DNA of 64,000 nt, taken from positions 62,001-126,000 of the forward strand of contig NZ_JBCFBA010000009.1 of NCBI RefSeq assembly GCF_038562415.1, in the 5' to 3' direction. Below the pieces are notes generated by a model, which saw nothing but the letters and a program-made list of their open reading frames with translations, made no database searches and was not told the DNA's origin. Position 1 is the first letter of the stretch. Every line of letters starts with the position of its first letter. The translations under genes were made by a program, and so were the position numbers. This document shows, one piece after another, positions 8,944-16,981 of the stretch. This stretch comes from Solidesulfovibrio sp. (GTDB lineage Bacteria > Desulfobacterota > Desulfovibrionia > Desulfovibrionales > Desulfovibrionaceae).

Positions 8944-10401
8944 CTAGAACTGGAAGTAGATGAAGGGGTTGTGCGTGCCGCTGGCCAATGACATGGCGCA
9001 CAGGATGAAAACGGCCGGCATCACCAGCAGGCATACCAGGGCCTCGACCCCGTCATCCACGGCCAGCGGCCCCAGGCGCAGGGGCGAGAGCAGCCGTTCG
9101 CGCAGGGACTTGAGCCAGGGCACGATGGGCGTGGCGCCGACAATGGCCGCGGCCAGGACGATGCCCACCTTGGGGTTGAGGAAAAGCCCCATGTGCCATT
9201 CCACGCCCGAGCCCTGGGCGAAGCCGGCCATGGCCTTGAGGTAGGCCAGGGACACGGGCAGGGACTCGGCCCGGAAAAAGACCCAGGCCACCATGACCAC
9301 GAGCAGGGTGTAGGCGTGGGCGAGAAGCCGCGGGCCGCGGGTGATGCGCTTGAAAAGGGAAAACCGCTCCAGCACCGAGAACAGGCCGTGGAACATGCCC
9401 CAGATGACGAAGTTCCAGCTGGCCCCGTGCCACAGGCCGCACAGGAAAAACACCATCACCAGGTTGAAGTACATGCGCGCCTGGCCGGCCCGGTTGCCGC
9501 CGAGGGGAATGTAGAGGTAGTCGCGAAACCAGGTGGACAGCGAGATGTGCCAGCGCCGCCAGAATTCCTGGATGGAGCGCGAGACGTAGGGGTAGTTGAA
9601 GTTCTCCATGAACTTGAAGCCGAACATGTGGCCGAGGCCGATGGCCATGTCCGAATAGCCCGAGAAATCGAAGTAGATCTGGAGCGTGTAGCACAGGATG
9701 CCGAACCAGGCCACGGGCGTGGTCAGGTGCTCGGCCGGGATGGCGAAGATCTTGTCCGCCGGCAGGCCCACCACGTTGGCGATGAGCACTTTCTTGCCCA
9801 GGCCGATGACAAAGCGGTTGATGCCCTTGGAAAACCGCTCGATGCCCACGCTGCGGTGGGTCAGCTGCGCGGCGATGTCCTTGTAGCGGATGATGGGGCC
9901 GGCCACGAGCTGGGGGAACAGCGAGATGTACAGGGCCGTATTGGGCAGGGACATCTGGGGCGGCGTCTGGCGGCGGTAGATGTCCATGATGTAGGAAATG
10001 CAGTGGAAGGTGAAAAAGGAGATGCCGATGGGCAGGTGGACCTGGCCGATCGTGATGGCCGGCAGGCCGAACTGGGTCACCAGGGTGTTGAGATTGGCGA
10101 CGATGAAGTTGGTGTATTTGAAGATGACGAGCAAAAGCAGGTTGAAGGTGATGGCCACCGCGACTTGCCGCTTGGCGTCGCTGCGCTCGTGGGCCTTGTA
10201 GACCCAGATGCCGAAGAGGTAGTTGGCCACGATCGACAGCAGCATGATGACGACGTATTCGCCTTCGCCCCAGGTATAGAAAAAAAGGCTGGCCGCCAGC
10301 AGTATCCAGTTGCGAAGCCTGCCGAAGGTCACGCACGAAAAATACAGGGCCAGCACGATCGGCAGGAAATAGAAGAGGAATGATGCGGAGCTAAATACCA
10401 T
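8944..10401 (-). CDS. MBOAT family O-acyltransferase (AlgI-like)
   Basis: A polytopic membrane protein of 485 residues. It belongs to the AlgI/DltB branch of membrane-bound O-acyltransferases, recognised by SFLFYFLPIVLALYF at the start, NYPYVSRSIQEFWRRWHIS with the conserved WRRWH, and the catalytic-type His in CGLWHGASWNFVIWG. It would pass acetyl groups across the inner membrane to the AlgX-like partner encoded next. The start MVFSSASFLF at 10401 is standard for the family. No Shine-Dalgarno is seen before it, and the longer frame from 10473 adds residues that look non-coding. First gene of the MBOAT/AlgX-like/thpR unit. Confidence 0.9.
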   Translation of the reverse strand: MVFSSASFLFYFLPIVLALYFSCVTFGRLRNWILLAASLFFYTWGEGEYVVIMLLSIVANYLFGIWVYKAHERSDAKRQVAVAITFNLLLLVIFKYTNFIVANLNTLVTQFGLPAITIGQVHLPIGISFFTFHCISYIMDIYRRQTPPQMSLPNTALYISLFPQLVAGPIIRYKDIAAQLTHRSVGIERFSKGINRFVIGLGKKVLIANVVGLPADKIFAIPAEHLTTPVAWFGILCYTLQIYFDFSGYSDMAIGLGHMFGFKFMENFNYPYVSRSIQEFWRRWHISLSTWFRDYLYIPLGGNRAGQARMYFNLVMVFFLCGLWHGASWNFVIWGMFHGLFSVLERFSLFKRITRGPRLLAHAYTLLVVMVAWVFFRAESLPVSLAYLKAMAGFAQGSGVEWHMGLFLNPKVGIVLAAAIVGATPIVPWLKSLRERLLSPLRLGPLAVDDGVEALVCLLVMPAVFILCAMSLASGTHNPFIYFQF

Positions 10402-10591
10402 GATGGTGTGTGGGTAGGGGGTTTGCGGCGCGCGCGTCGGCGGACGGTGCCAGCCCGTCCGGGGAGAGAACATTGCGCCGTCCCCGCACGGTGTCGCGGG
10501 TGATCGCTCTTACCCAAGGACTTGGGATTTGACAACTCCCGGCCAAGGCCGTTTCCCCTTGCCTTGGCCGGCCAAGCGGATACAAGGGGCC

Positions 10592-11290
10592 ATGCCCGAT
10601 GCGATCCCGTCCCTTGCGCTGGTCCGCGAAAGATTGGCCGGGCTCGGCCCCGGCCGCGTCTGGCGGCCCGTGCCCGGGCCGGACGGCGGCCTGCTGGCCC
10701 GGGGCGCCGGCCCCGACGTGGGCATGCTCGGCGCCTACGTCGCCGGCTTGGACGTGGCCGGCAAGACCGTGGCCGACCTCGGCTGCAACCTGGGTTTTTT
10801 TTCTTTTCTGGCCGCCCGGGCCGGAGCGCGCCAGGTCCTCGGCTGCGACATCGATCCCGAGGTCGTCGCCGTGGCCAGGCTGCTCGCCGCCCTGCACGGC
10901 CTGGACAACGTGACCTTCGCCAGCCTGGATTTCCTGGCCGAGCCGCCCGAGGCGCCCTGCGACCTGGCCATGTTCGTGGACTTCATCGGCCGGGGCATCA
11001 TCGCCAAGGGCAAGCTCGGGGCCGTGGCCGCCGCCGCCAACGCCTGGGCCCGGCACGCGGCCTTTTTCACCCTGCGCCCGGTCTACGATCTGCGCGACCT
11101 GCCCCTCGATCCCGAGCGGCTCGGGGCGCTCTATCCCGGGACGGTGCGCCACGGCCGGTTCCACACCGTGGAGGCCCTGGCCGCGCGGCTTGGCCCCGGC
11201 TGGTCCCCGGGGCGCGTCGGCGACGGGCTGGCCCTTGGCCACGGCGGCAGCCGCAGCAAGGCGGCCGTGCTGTTTCGCCGCACGGCGTAA
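10592..11290 (+). CDS. Class I SAM-dependent methyltransferase
   Basis: A 232-residue Rossmann-fold methyltransferase. Motif I is VADLGCNLGFFSFLAARAGA, motif II ends in the acidic GCDIDPE, and LDNVTFASLDF gives the next conserved strand. The general layout recalls tRNA-wobble CmoB/DUF1698-like methyltransferases, but the substrate cannot be assigned. The ATG at 10592 is preferred. A TTG at 10529 would extend the protein by 21 residues without any signature. It diverges from the MBOAT gene and precedes the old-yellow-enzyme gene by 51 bases, with which it may be co-transcribed. Confidence 0.75.
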   Translation: MPDAIPSLALVRERLAGLGPGRVWRPVPGPDGGLLARGAGPDVGMLGAYVAGLDVAGKTVADLGCNLGFFSFLAARAGARQVLGCDIDPEVVAVARLLAALHGLDNVTFASLDFLAEPPEAPCDLAMFVDFIGRGIIAKGKLGAVAAAANAWARHAAFFTLRPVYDLRDLPLDPERLGALYPGTVRHGRFHTVEALAARLGPGWSPGRVGDGLALGHGGSRSKAAVLFRRTA

Positions 11291-11341
11291 GGCCCCTTCT
11301 CCCGGCGTTCCGCGGCCGGGCGGCCCTCGGAGGGCAGTGCC

Positions 11342-12433
11342 ATGAGCATGCTGTTTACGCCTCTCGCCCTGGGGCCGCGTACCCTGCAAAACCGCATCGT
11401 GGTCGCGCCCATGTGCCAGTATTCGGCCGTGGACGGCCATCCCGGCGCCTGGCACGTCATGCACCTGGGCCATCTGGTTATTTCGGGCGCGGGGCTGCTG
11501 ATCATCGAGGCCACGGCCGTGGAGCCGCAGGGTCGCATCTCCCCCGAGGACCTGGGGCTGTGGTCCGAGGCCCACGCGGCCTCCCTGGAGCGTGTCCTGT
11601 CCCAGGTGCGGGCCTGCGCCGCCACGCCCCTCGTCATCCAACTGGCCCACGCCGGCCGCAAGGCCTCCACGGCCAAGCCCTGGGATGGCGGCGAACAGCT
11701 GGCCCCGGGCCGGGGCGGCTGGGTGACCGAGGCGCCCTCGGCCATTCCCTACGCCCCGGGCGAGGCCCCGCCCCGGGCCCTCGACGAGGCCGGCCTGGCG
11801 CGTATCGCCGAGGCCTTCGCCGCCGCGGCCGGGCGTGCCGACGCCCTGGGGCTGGCCGGGGTCGAGGTCCACTGCGCCCACGGCTACCTGCTCCACCAGT
11901 TCCTCTCGCCGCTGGCCAACCGGCGCGACGACGCGTACGGCGGCAGCCTGGAGAACCGCCTGCGCTTTCCCTTGCGCGTGGTGGCCGCCGTGCGGGCGGC
12001 CCTGCCCGAAAACCGCATCCTGGGCGTGCGTATCTCGGCCACGGACTGGGTGGACGGCGGCTGGGGCCTCGAGGACAGCCTGGTGTTCGCCGGGCGGCTC
12101 CGAGCCCTGGGCGTGGATTCCATCCACGTCTCCAGCGGCGGCCTCTCGCCCGACCAGCGCATTCCGGTCAAACCGGGCTACCAGGTGCCCTTTGCCGCGC
12201 GCATCAGGCAGGAGACGGGGCTTGCGACCACCGCCGTGGGGCTGATCACCGACCCCTGGCAGGCCGAGGCCATCGTGAGTTCGGGCCAGGCCGACCTGGT
12301 GGCCCTGGCCCGAGGCATCCTCTACGATCCCCGCTGGCCCTGGCACGCCGCCGCCGCCCTGGGCGACAGCGTCGTCGCCCCGCCCCAGTACAGGCGCTGC
12401 CAGCCCCACGGGGTCAAGGACCTGTTCCGCTGA
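11342..12433 (+). CDS. namA: NADH:flavin oxidoreductase / old yellow enzyme (YqjM type)
   Basis: A 363-residue TIM-barrel FMN enzyme that reduces activated C=C bonds of enals and enones using NAD(P)H. It carries the YqjM-type landmarks: C25 and Y27 in PMCQYSA, the paired histidines in VEVHCAHGYLLHQFLSP (about 175-190), and RRDDAYGGSLENR for phosphate and FMN binding. GGAGGGCAGTGCC precedes the ATG. Length and motifs are complete. It ends before an AT-rich stretch with no clear GC terminator. Physiological substrate unknown; stress-related detoxification is typical of the group. Confidence 0.92.
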   Translation: MSMLFTPLALGPRTLQNRIVVAPMCQYSAVDGHPGAWHVMHLGHLVISGAGLLIIEATAVEPQGRISPEDLGLWSEAHAASLERVLSQVRACAATPLVIQLAHAGRKASTAKPWDGGEQLAPGRGGWVTEAPSAIPYAPGEAPPRALDEAGLARIAEAFAAAAGRADALGLAGVEVHCAHGYLLHQFLSPLANRRDDAYGGSLENRLRFPLRVVAAVRAALPENRILGVRISATDWVDGGWGLEDSLVFAGRLRALGVDSIHVSSGGLSPDQRIPVKPGYQVPFAARIRQETGLATTAVGLITDPWQAEAIVSSGQADLVALARGILYDPRWPWHAAAALGDSVVAPPQYRRCQPHGVKDLFR

Positions 12434-12515
12434 GCCGACCTTTTGTTTTTTGTGATTGAAAAAAGGTGGTTGCAGTTTTTTCGCGGCGTTCGGCCGGAAA
12501 AGGCCGTTTTCGCGC

Positions 12516-12543
12516 TTGACCGAACGACTAAAAAGATTAGATT
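12516..12543 (+). promoter_or_regulatory. Sigma-70-type promoter for the DVU0772-like gene
   Basis: TTGACC (12516-12521) and TAGATT (12538-12543) are spaced by 16 bases, in an AT-rich island between the old-yellow-enzyme gene and the 114-aa gene. Identified by eye only. Confidence 0.45.
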
Positions 12544-12601
12544 TGTCCTACATTCGCCCGAGCAACCAACAAGGCGCCAAATCCCATGACGGAGGAGAGC
12601 C

Positions 12602-12946
12602 ATGCAGACGCAGACCGACCTGTCCAATCTGGTGATCGACTGGAACATGACCCCCGAGGACGCCGTGACCCTGTATCTCGAATGGGGCAACAATTCCTGG
12701 CATGCCGAGCACAAGCCCGTGACGTCCAAGAACGACTATTCGACCTACTTCGTGGTCAACACCTGGTCGGGCCGGCCGGAACTGTCGCTTGTGCGGCGCA
12801 ACTCCGAGGACTGCGTGGAACTGGCCACCTTCGAACTGCCGGAAGACCTGGCCCGGGAGTTCATGGAGGAAACGGGCGCCAACAAGGGCGTCTACGCCCC
12901 GAGCGAAGCCATCAAGCAATGGCTCCAGACGACCCACTTCAACTGA
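12602..12946 (+). CDS. DVU0772-like conserved Desulfovibrio protein
   Basis: A 114-residue acidic cytoplasmic protein with aromatic motifs NLVIDWNMTPEDAVTLYLEW, TYFVVNTW and SLVRRNSED. It resembles from memory the DVU0772 family, which is restricted to Desulfovibrio-type sulfate reducers and has no known function; this match was not searched. GGAGGAGAG lies immediately before the ATG, giving very strong expected translation. It has its own promoter-like sequence and a strong terminator, so it is a single-gene unit. Confidence 0.75.
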   Translation: MQTQTDLSNLVIDWNMTPEDAVTLYLEWGNNSWHAEHKPVTSKNDYSTYFVVNTWSGRPELSLVRRNSEDCVELATFELPEDLAREFMEETGANKGVYAPSEAIKQWLQTTHFN

Positions 12947-13000
12947 AAATTTCGCTCAACCATCCCGTAAACCCCCGCACACAAAACCCCCTCACGCCAT

Positions 13001-13044
13001 GACGCGACCCCGGGAGGATAGGCCCCGAGGTCGCGTCCTTCTTT
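13001..13044 (+). terminator. Intrinsic terminator after the DVU0772-like gene
   Basis: A perfect 9-base stem (GACGCGACC with GGTCGCGTC) is extended by CCC/GGG-rich bases and followed by CTTCTTT. It lies 54 bases beyond the stop codon. Confidence 0.8.
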
Positions 13045-13090
13045 GGGGGCGGGCCTTGCCCTTGCCCGTCGAAGCTGCGAAACTGCGGCC

Positions 13091-13816
13091 ATGCTCCTGG
13101 CCGTCGTCGCCGACATCCACGCCAGCCTCGAGGCGTTCCGAGCGGTCCTGGCCGACATGGACGCCTTTGCGCCGGCGGCCGTGGTCAGCCTTGGCGACAA
13201 CATCGGCTACGGCCCCGACCCCGTGGCCGTGCTGGAACTGCTGGCGGCGCGGCGCATCCCGAGCGTGCGCGGCAACCACGAATGGGCCGTGGCCGACCCG
13301 TCTCGGGAACGGGGCTTCAATCCCCAGGCCCGGGAGTCGCTGGCCCGGACCCGGGAAATGCTCCCCCCGGAACTGATCGCCCGGGTGGGGGCGCTGCCGA
13401 CCTCGCTGTCGCTTTTCGGCTGCCGGTTCGTGCACGGGCTGCCGCCCAACGACACCGCCACCTACCTGTTCGAGGCCGGCGAGGTGACCTTGCGCCGGGC
13501 CTTTGCCCGCACGGCCGAGCGTGTCTCCTTCGTCGGGCATACCCACGTGCTCGACGCGGTGCGCCAGGGGGCCGGCGGCATCGAGCGCTACGAGCTGTCT
13601 CTCGGCGACAATCCGCTGGACCCGGCCGAGCGCCACATCGTGTGCGTCGGCGCCGTGGGCCAGCCCCGGGACGGGGACAAGCGGGCCAAGTACGCGCTTT
13701 ACGACGACGCGGCCGGCGTGTTGACCATCCGGGCCGTGCCCTACGACGCCTTGGCCGTGCGCGAGAAGATCGTGGCCCGGGGCCTGCCGCGCCGCTACGG
13801 CGACCGGTTGCTGTGA
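13091..13816 (+). CDS. Calcineurin-like metallophosphoesterase
   Basis: A 241-residue protein with all motifs of the calcineurin-like fold: VVADIHASLEAF, VVSLGDNIGYGPDPV, RGNHEWAV, FVHGLPP and FVGHTHV. These bind two metal ions and hydrolyse phosphomonoesters or diesters. It belongs to the YfcE/DUF2436-like short phosphoesterases, substrate unknown. The ATG at 13091 begins directly at the first beta strand; the longer frame from 13043 overlaps the terminator of the previous gene and is rejected. It shares direction with the downstream Ser/Thr kinase but is separated from it by a toxin relic and a hairpin repeat. Confidence 0.9.
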   Translation: MLLAVVADIHASLEAFRAVLADMDAFAPAAVVSLGDNIGYGPDPVAVLELLAARRIPSVRGNHEWAVADPSRERGFNPQARESLARTREMLPPELIARVGALPTSLSLFGCRFVHGLPPNDTATYLFEAGEVTLRRAFARTAERVSFVGHTHVLDAVRQGAGGIERYELSLGDNPLDPAERHIVCVGAVGQPRDGDKRAKYALYDDAAGVLTIRAVPYDALAVREKIVARGLPRRYGDRLL

Positions 13817-13879
13817 GCGGGCGGTGGTGCGCGCCGTGGATGCGGCGGAACTTTTCCGGAAGATCACCGGATAGACGGC

Positions 13880-14005
13880 GTGCGCGTCCTGTTCCTGGAG
13901 CCGGCTGCCCGCGAGTTCGAGGACGCGGTCGCCTATTACAACGTCGTCGCCGTCATGCATCTGCGGCGGCATCCAGCCTGTTGGCGTGATCGGGAAGGGA
14001 ATTGA
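13880..14005 (+). pseudogene. ParE/RelE-type toxin relic with in-frame internal deletion
   Basis: The frame from GTG at 13880 gives 41 residues. The first 21 (VRVLFLEPAAREFEDAVAYY) match the N-terminal strand and helix of ParE/RelE plasmid-stabilisation toxins. The last ~18 (VVAVMHLRRHPACWRDR) match their C-terminal strand and conserved HxRRxPxYWxDR tail. The central ~50 residues, with most of the catalytic face, are absent, yet the frame stays open. Just upstream, 13823-13874 reads AVVRAVDAAELFRKITG then stop, which could be the tail of a lost antitoxin. The conclusion is a decayed toxin-antitoxin module, not a working gene. Confidence 0.7.
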
Positions 14006-14032
14006 CCGCATTCCCCTTGGAAAGTTTTGGAA

Positions 14033-14085
14033 GGGGGTCCAGGGGGAAACTTTTTCCAAAAAGTTTCCCCCTGGCCGCCGGAGGC
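14033..14085 (-). repeat. Hairpin repeat unit A (GCCTCCGGCGGCC family)
   Basis: On the minus strand this reads GCCTCCGGCGGCC, a stem-loop, then GGACCCCC. The stem is a perfect 17-base inverted repeat (14039-14055 with 14058-14074). The signature's GGAGG lies 11 bases before the kinase ATG on the plus strand and is that gene's only plausible ribosome site. Confidence 0.85.
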
Positions 14086-14095
14086 GTCTTCTCCC

Positions 14096-15445
14096 ATGCG
14101 CACCATCGGCAAGTACACGCTGCTCGGCGTCCTGGGCCGGGGCGGCATGGGCGCGGTGTTTCGCGTCCGCATCCCGGTCGTGGGCCGCATCGTGGCCCTC
14201 AAGCTGTTGCGCCCGAACGAAATGACCCTGGGGCTGTGGGGACGCGAGCGCGTGGAGCGGGCCTTTCGCGAGGAAGCGGCCCGGCTCGGCGGCCTGCGCC
14301 ACCAAAACCTGGTCGAGGTGTTCGACTACGGCCAGGCCGACGGACGGCCGTATTTCGTCATGGACTATTACGGCGAATCCCTGGGCTCGATCCTCGGCGA
14401 GACCTACCGCGTGGAGGAGCCCAGCCGGCGATTGCCCGTCTCCCGGGCCGTGGGCTACGCCGACCAGCTCCTGTCGGGTCTGGCCCGGCTCCATCACGCC
14501 GGCATCGTCCACCGCGACGTCAAGCCCTTCAACCTGCTGGTCACGGACCGCGACGTGCTCAAGATCACCGACCTCGGCCTGTCCAAGGCCCGGGGCGAGC
14601 GCTTCGACGGGCCGGCCAACCTCAAGGTGGGTTCGCCGTACTATGCCGCGCCCGAGCAGGAGGACGACCCCGACGCCGCCGACGCCCGGGCCGACCTGTT
14701 CGCCGCCGGGGTGACGTTTTTCCGGATGCTCACCGGCCGGCTGCCCTCGCCCGGGACCACGGCCGTGGCCGAGCCGGCCGTGGTCTCGGGCGAGGTCTTC
14801 GACGCCTTTTTCGCCAGGTGCCTGGCCGTCTCGCCCAGGGACCGCTTCGGCGGCGCGGTGGAGATGGCCGAGGCGCTTGCCGCCTGCCACGGGGCCTGGC
14901 TGTCGCGGCTGGAGGGGGTGTGCGCCGGGGCCGGGCTGGCCGCGCCGCGTCCGAGCGCCGGGGAAGGGGGGCTGGCCCGCCCCCGCTGGCGGCCGGCCAT
15001 GGTCGGCATCCACCAGGCCCGGGAAACCTTCGGCCTGGACGCCTTGTGGCGGCCGGCGGCCTACTGGCCGGGGAAGCTGGAAGCGGCCGGGGCGGGCATC
15101 CTGCGCGACGCCGATTCGGGGCTGTGCTGGGCGAGCCGGGCCGCGCCCTATGCCGTGACCTGGGGCGAGGCGGGGACGTATGTGGCTGGGCTCAACGCCG
15201 TCGCGTTCGGCGGGCACACCGACTGGCGGCTGCCCACGGTCCCGGAACTGGTGACGTTGCTGCGGCCGGAACCGACCGGCGCGGGCTATTGCCAGAGCCC
15301 GGCGCTGACCCAGCCCGTGCGCCGGATCTGGAGCGCCGACCGGGCCAATTACGCCAGCGCCTACGCCGCCGACGTGGAACTGGGCTATGTGACCAGGGCG
15401 GATTTCCGCTGTCCGGTGGCGGCCAGGGCGGTGCGCACGGCCTGA
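14096..15445 (+). CDS. Ser/Thr protein kinase with C-terminal DUF1566 (Lcl_C) domain
   Basis: A 449-residue soluble protein. Residues 1-270 are a Hanks-type kinase: glycine loop LGRGGMGAVF, K36 in VALK, catalytic D141 in HRDVKPFN, and a DLG (D159) in place of DFG. All catalytic residues are present, so activity is expected. Residues about 340-449 match DUF1566/Lcl_C (GGHTDWRLPTVPELVTLL, SADR). That domain is usually extracellular or fused to adhesins, but no membrane helix is seen here. The start at 14096 is preferred over an in-frame codon at 14027, which lies inside the hairpin repeat. Targets unknown. Confidence 0.88.
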   Translation: MRTIGKYTLLGVLGRGGMGAVFRVRIPVVGRIVALKLLRPNEMTLGLWGRERVERAFREEAARLGGLRHQNLVEVFDYGQADGRPYFVMDYYGESLGSILGETYRVEEPSRRLPVSRAVGYADQLLSGLARLHHAGIVHRDVKPFNLLVTDRDVLKITDLGLSKARGERFDGPANLKVGSPYYAAPEQEDDPDAADARADLFAAGVTFFRMLTGRLPSPGTTAVAEPAVVSGEVFDAFFARCLAVSPRDRFGGAVEMAEALAACHGAWLSRLEGVCAGAGLAAPRPSAGEGGLARPRWRPAMVGIHQARETFGLDALWRPAAYWPGKLEAAGAGILRDADSGLCWASRAAPYAVTWGEAGTYVAGLNAVAFGGHTDWRLPTVPELVTLLRPEPTGAGYCQSPALTQPVRRIWSADRANYASAYAADVELGYVTRADFRCPVAARAVRTA

Positions 15446-15455
15446 CGGCGCCCGG

Positions 15456-16460
15456 TCAGATCGGGCACTTTTCCTTGGTCGGCAGCTTGCGGCCGGTCAG
15501 GCGCTTGTAGAGCGCCTCCTCGATGGGCTTGTCGCCGAACTTGGCCAGGTCGATCTCGGCCCGGGCGGCGCCGCGATGGCCGCCGGCCGAACCCAGGTCG
15601 CCGAACATCTTGGCCGCCATCTGCCCCATGTTGCGGCCGATGCCGTCGCCGCGGAAAATCACGATGGCCTGCTTTTTGACGATGCCGCACAGCATGTTCC
15701 AGGAAAGGCCGTGCACCCGGCTGAAGAAATCCGCCAGCATCACCAGGATGTCGGCGCTTTCCAGCGTGTCCATGTAGACGAACAACCCCTTTTGGCCGAC
15801 GAAGCGCATCTTGCGGAAGGCCTTGGAGAAAAATTTCAGCCAGCGCCGATGGTACTCGCTGTGGATGATCTTGCGCACAAGTGCCATGTCGGCGGATTTC
15901 GTCAGGTAGCTGAAGGCCTTGACATCGGCCTCCACGAAATGGCGCTCGAAGCTCTGGGTGTCGGCCTTGATGCCGTAGACCAGCGCCGTGGCCAGGAGCT
16001 TCCCCGGCCGGATGCGCAGGTTGTAGAGGTATTCCGTGAGGATGGTGCTGACCGAACCGTAGTCGGGCCGGATGTCGACGAACTGGGCCGTCACCGGGCT
16101 CGCCGCCGTGATCGGATGATGGTCGATGACGATGCTGAACGAACAGCTCTTGAAATCCGGATGGTGGTGGGGCTGGGAATCGACCATGGCGAAGTGGTCG
16201 TAGCGCTCCCGAAGCTCGGGGGAGAGCCTTTCCGTGGGGATGCGCAGGAACCGCATCATGGCCAGGTTGTCCGGCCGCTTGACCTCGTTGACGTGGGCGA
16301 TGCCCACCTCGGCCACGCGGTGGACCATGATGCGCTTAAGCGCCAGGGCCGAGGCCATGGCGTCCGGGTCGGCGTTGATGACGATGAGCCACTTGTCCTC
16401 GCGGCCGAGCATCTGCGTCAGCCGCGTGGTTTCCTGGGTCAGCTTGCGAAAATAGCTCAT
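15456..16460 (-). CDS. DHH-family phosphoesterase (RecJ-like/NrnA-type)
   Basis: A 334-residue protein with the DHH and DHHA1 pattern: NADPDAMASALAL (variant of DxDAxGS), MVDSQPHHHPDF, VIDHHPIT and GGHRGAARAEI. The family includes nanoRNA/pAp phosphatases and single-strand nucleases. The first motif differs slightly from NrnA, so the substrate is uncertain. It starts with ATGA overlapping the cobU stop by 4 bases, so translation is coupled. It is convergent with the kinase gene (10-base gap). Its place in a cobamide operon is unexplained. Confidence 0.8.
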   Translation of the reverse strand: MSYFRKLTQETTRLTQMLGREDKWLIVINADPDAMASALALKRIMVHRVAEVGIAHVNEVKRPDNLAMMRFLRIPTERLSPELRERYDHFAMVDSQPHHHPDFKSCSFSIVIDHHPITAASPVTAQFVDIRPDYGSVSTILTEYLYNLRIRPGKLLATALVYGIKADTQSFERHFVEADVKAFSYLTKSADMALVRKIIHSEYHRRWLKFFSKAFRKMRFVGQKGLFVYMDTLESADILVMLADFFSRVHGLSWNMLCGIVKKQAIVIFRGDGIGRNMGQMAAKMFGDLGSAGGHRGAARAEIDLAKFGDKPIEEALYKRLTGRKLPTKEKCPI

Positions 16461-16981
16461 GAAGCGGTTCCCTTGAGCGAGAGCGGGCAGCCGGCCACCA
16501 CCAGCCGCACGTCCCCGGCCAGGGCCGCCACGGCCTGGTTGCAGCTGCCCAGGGCGTCGGCGAAACGCCGCGCCGCCGCGCCGGCGGCGATGCCGCCCAG
16601 GCCGACCTCGACGCTCACCACGATCAGTTCCGGCCCGCCCGACCCGGCATAGGGGCCCATACCCAGGCGAAGGGCCGGCAGGCACGTTTGCATGACATCC
16701 TGGTCATGGCAGGCGAAGAGCCAAAAGTCCAGGCTGTCGAACAGCAGGGTGCCGCCGCGCCCGGCCTCGTCGCGCAGGACCGTCATGGCCGTTTCGCCGG
16801 CCTCGATCACGGCCACCTGCGGCGGCCGGGCCCGCTTGTGGGCGGCGATGCGCGCCCGGAAGTCGCAATCGAGCGCCCGGCCCGTGGCCAGGACCCGGTG
16901 GGGCGGCGGGCCGGCGACAAGCAGCCGCTCGCCCAGGGCCGACTTGCCGGATTTCACCCCGCCAAGCAGCAGCCGGATCAC
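16457..16981 (-). CDS. cobU: Adenosylcobinamide kinase / guanylyltransferase
   Basis: A 174-residue bifunctional enzyme of B12 nucleotide-loop assembly. It phosphorylates adenosylcobinamide and then transfers GMP to give AdoCbi-GDP. The P-loop GGVKSGKS (residues 7-14) and the guanylylated histidine H48 in RIAAHKRAR are present, with a usual family length. The GTG start at 16981 sits behind GGAGGGGGC and overlaps the preceding stop by 4 bases (GTGA). The gene is coupled to a CbiR-like gene upstream and a DHH phosphoesterase downstream. Together these suggest cobinamide salvage or cobamide remodelling rather than a full de novo pathway at this site. Confidence 0.92.
   Translation of the reverse strand: MIRLLLGGVKSGKSALGERLLVAGPPPHRVLATGRALDCDFRARIAAHKRARPPQVAVIEAGETAMTVLRDEAGRGGTLLFDSLDFWLFACHDQDVMQTCLPALRLGMGPYAGSGGPELIVVSVEVGLGGIAAGAAARRFADALGSCNQAVAALAGDVRLVVAGCPLSLKGTAS

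Noticed and set aside
10529-10534. TTGACA as a -35 box before the methyltransferase gene
   Set aside because: No -10 sequence at a permissible distance; the region is GC-rich.
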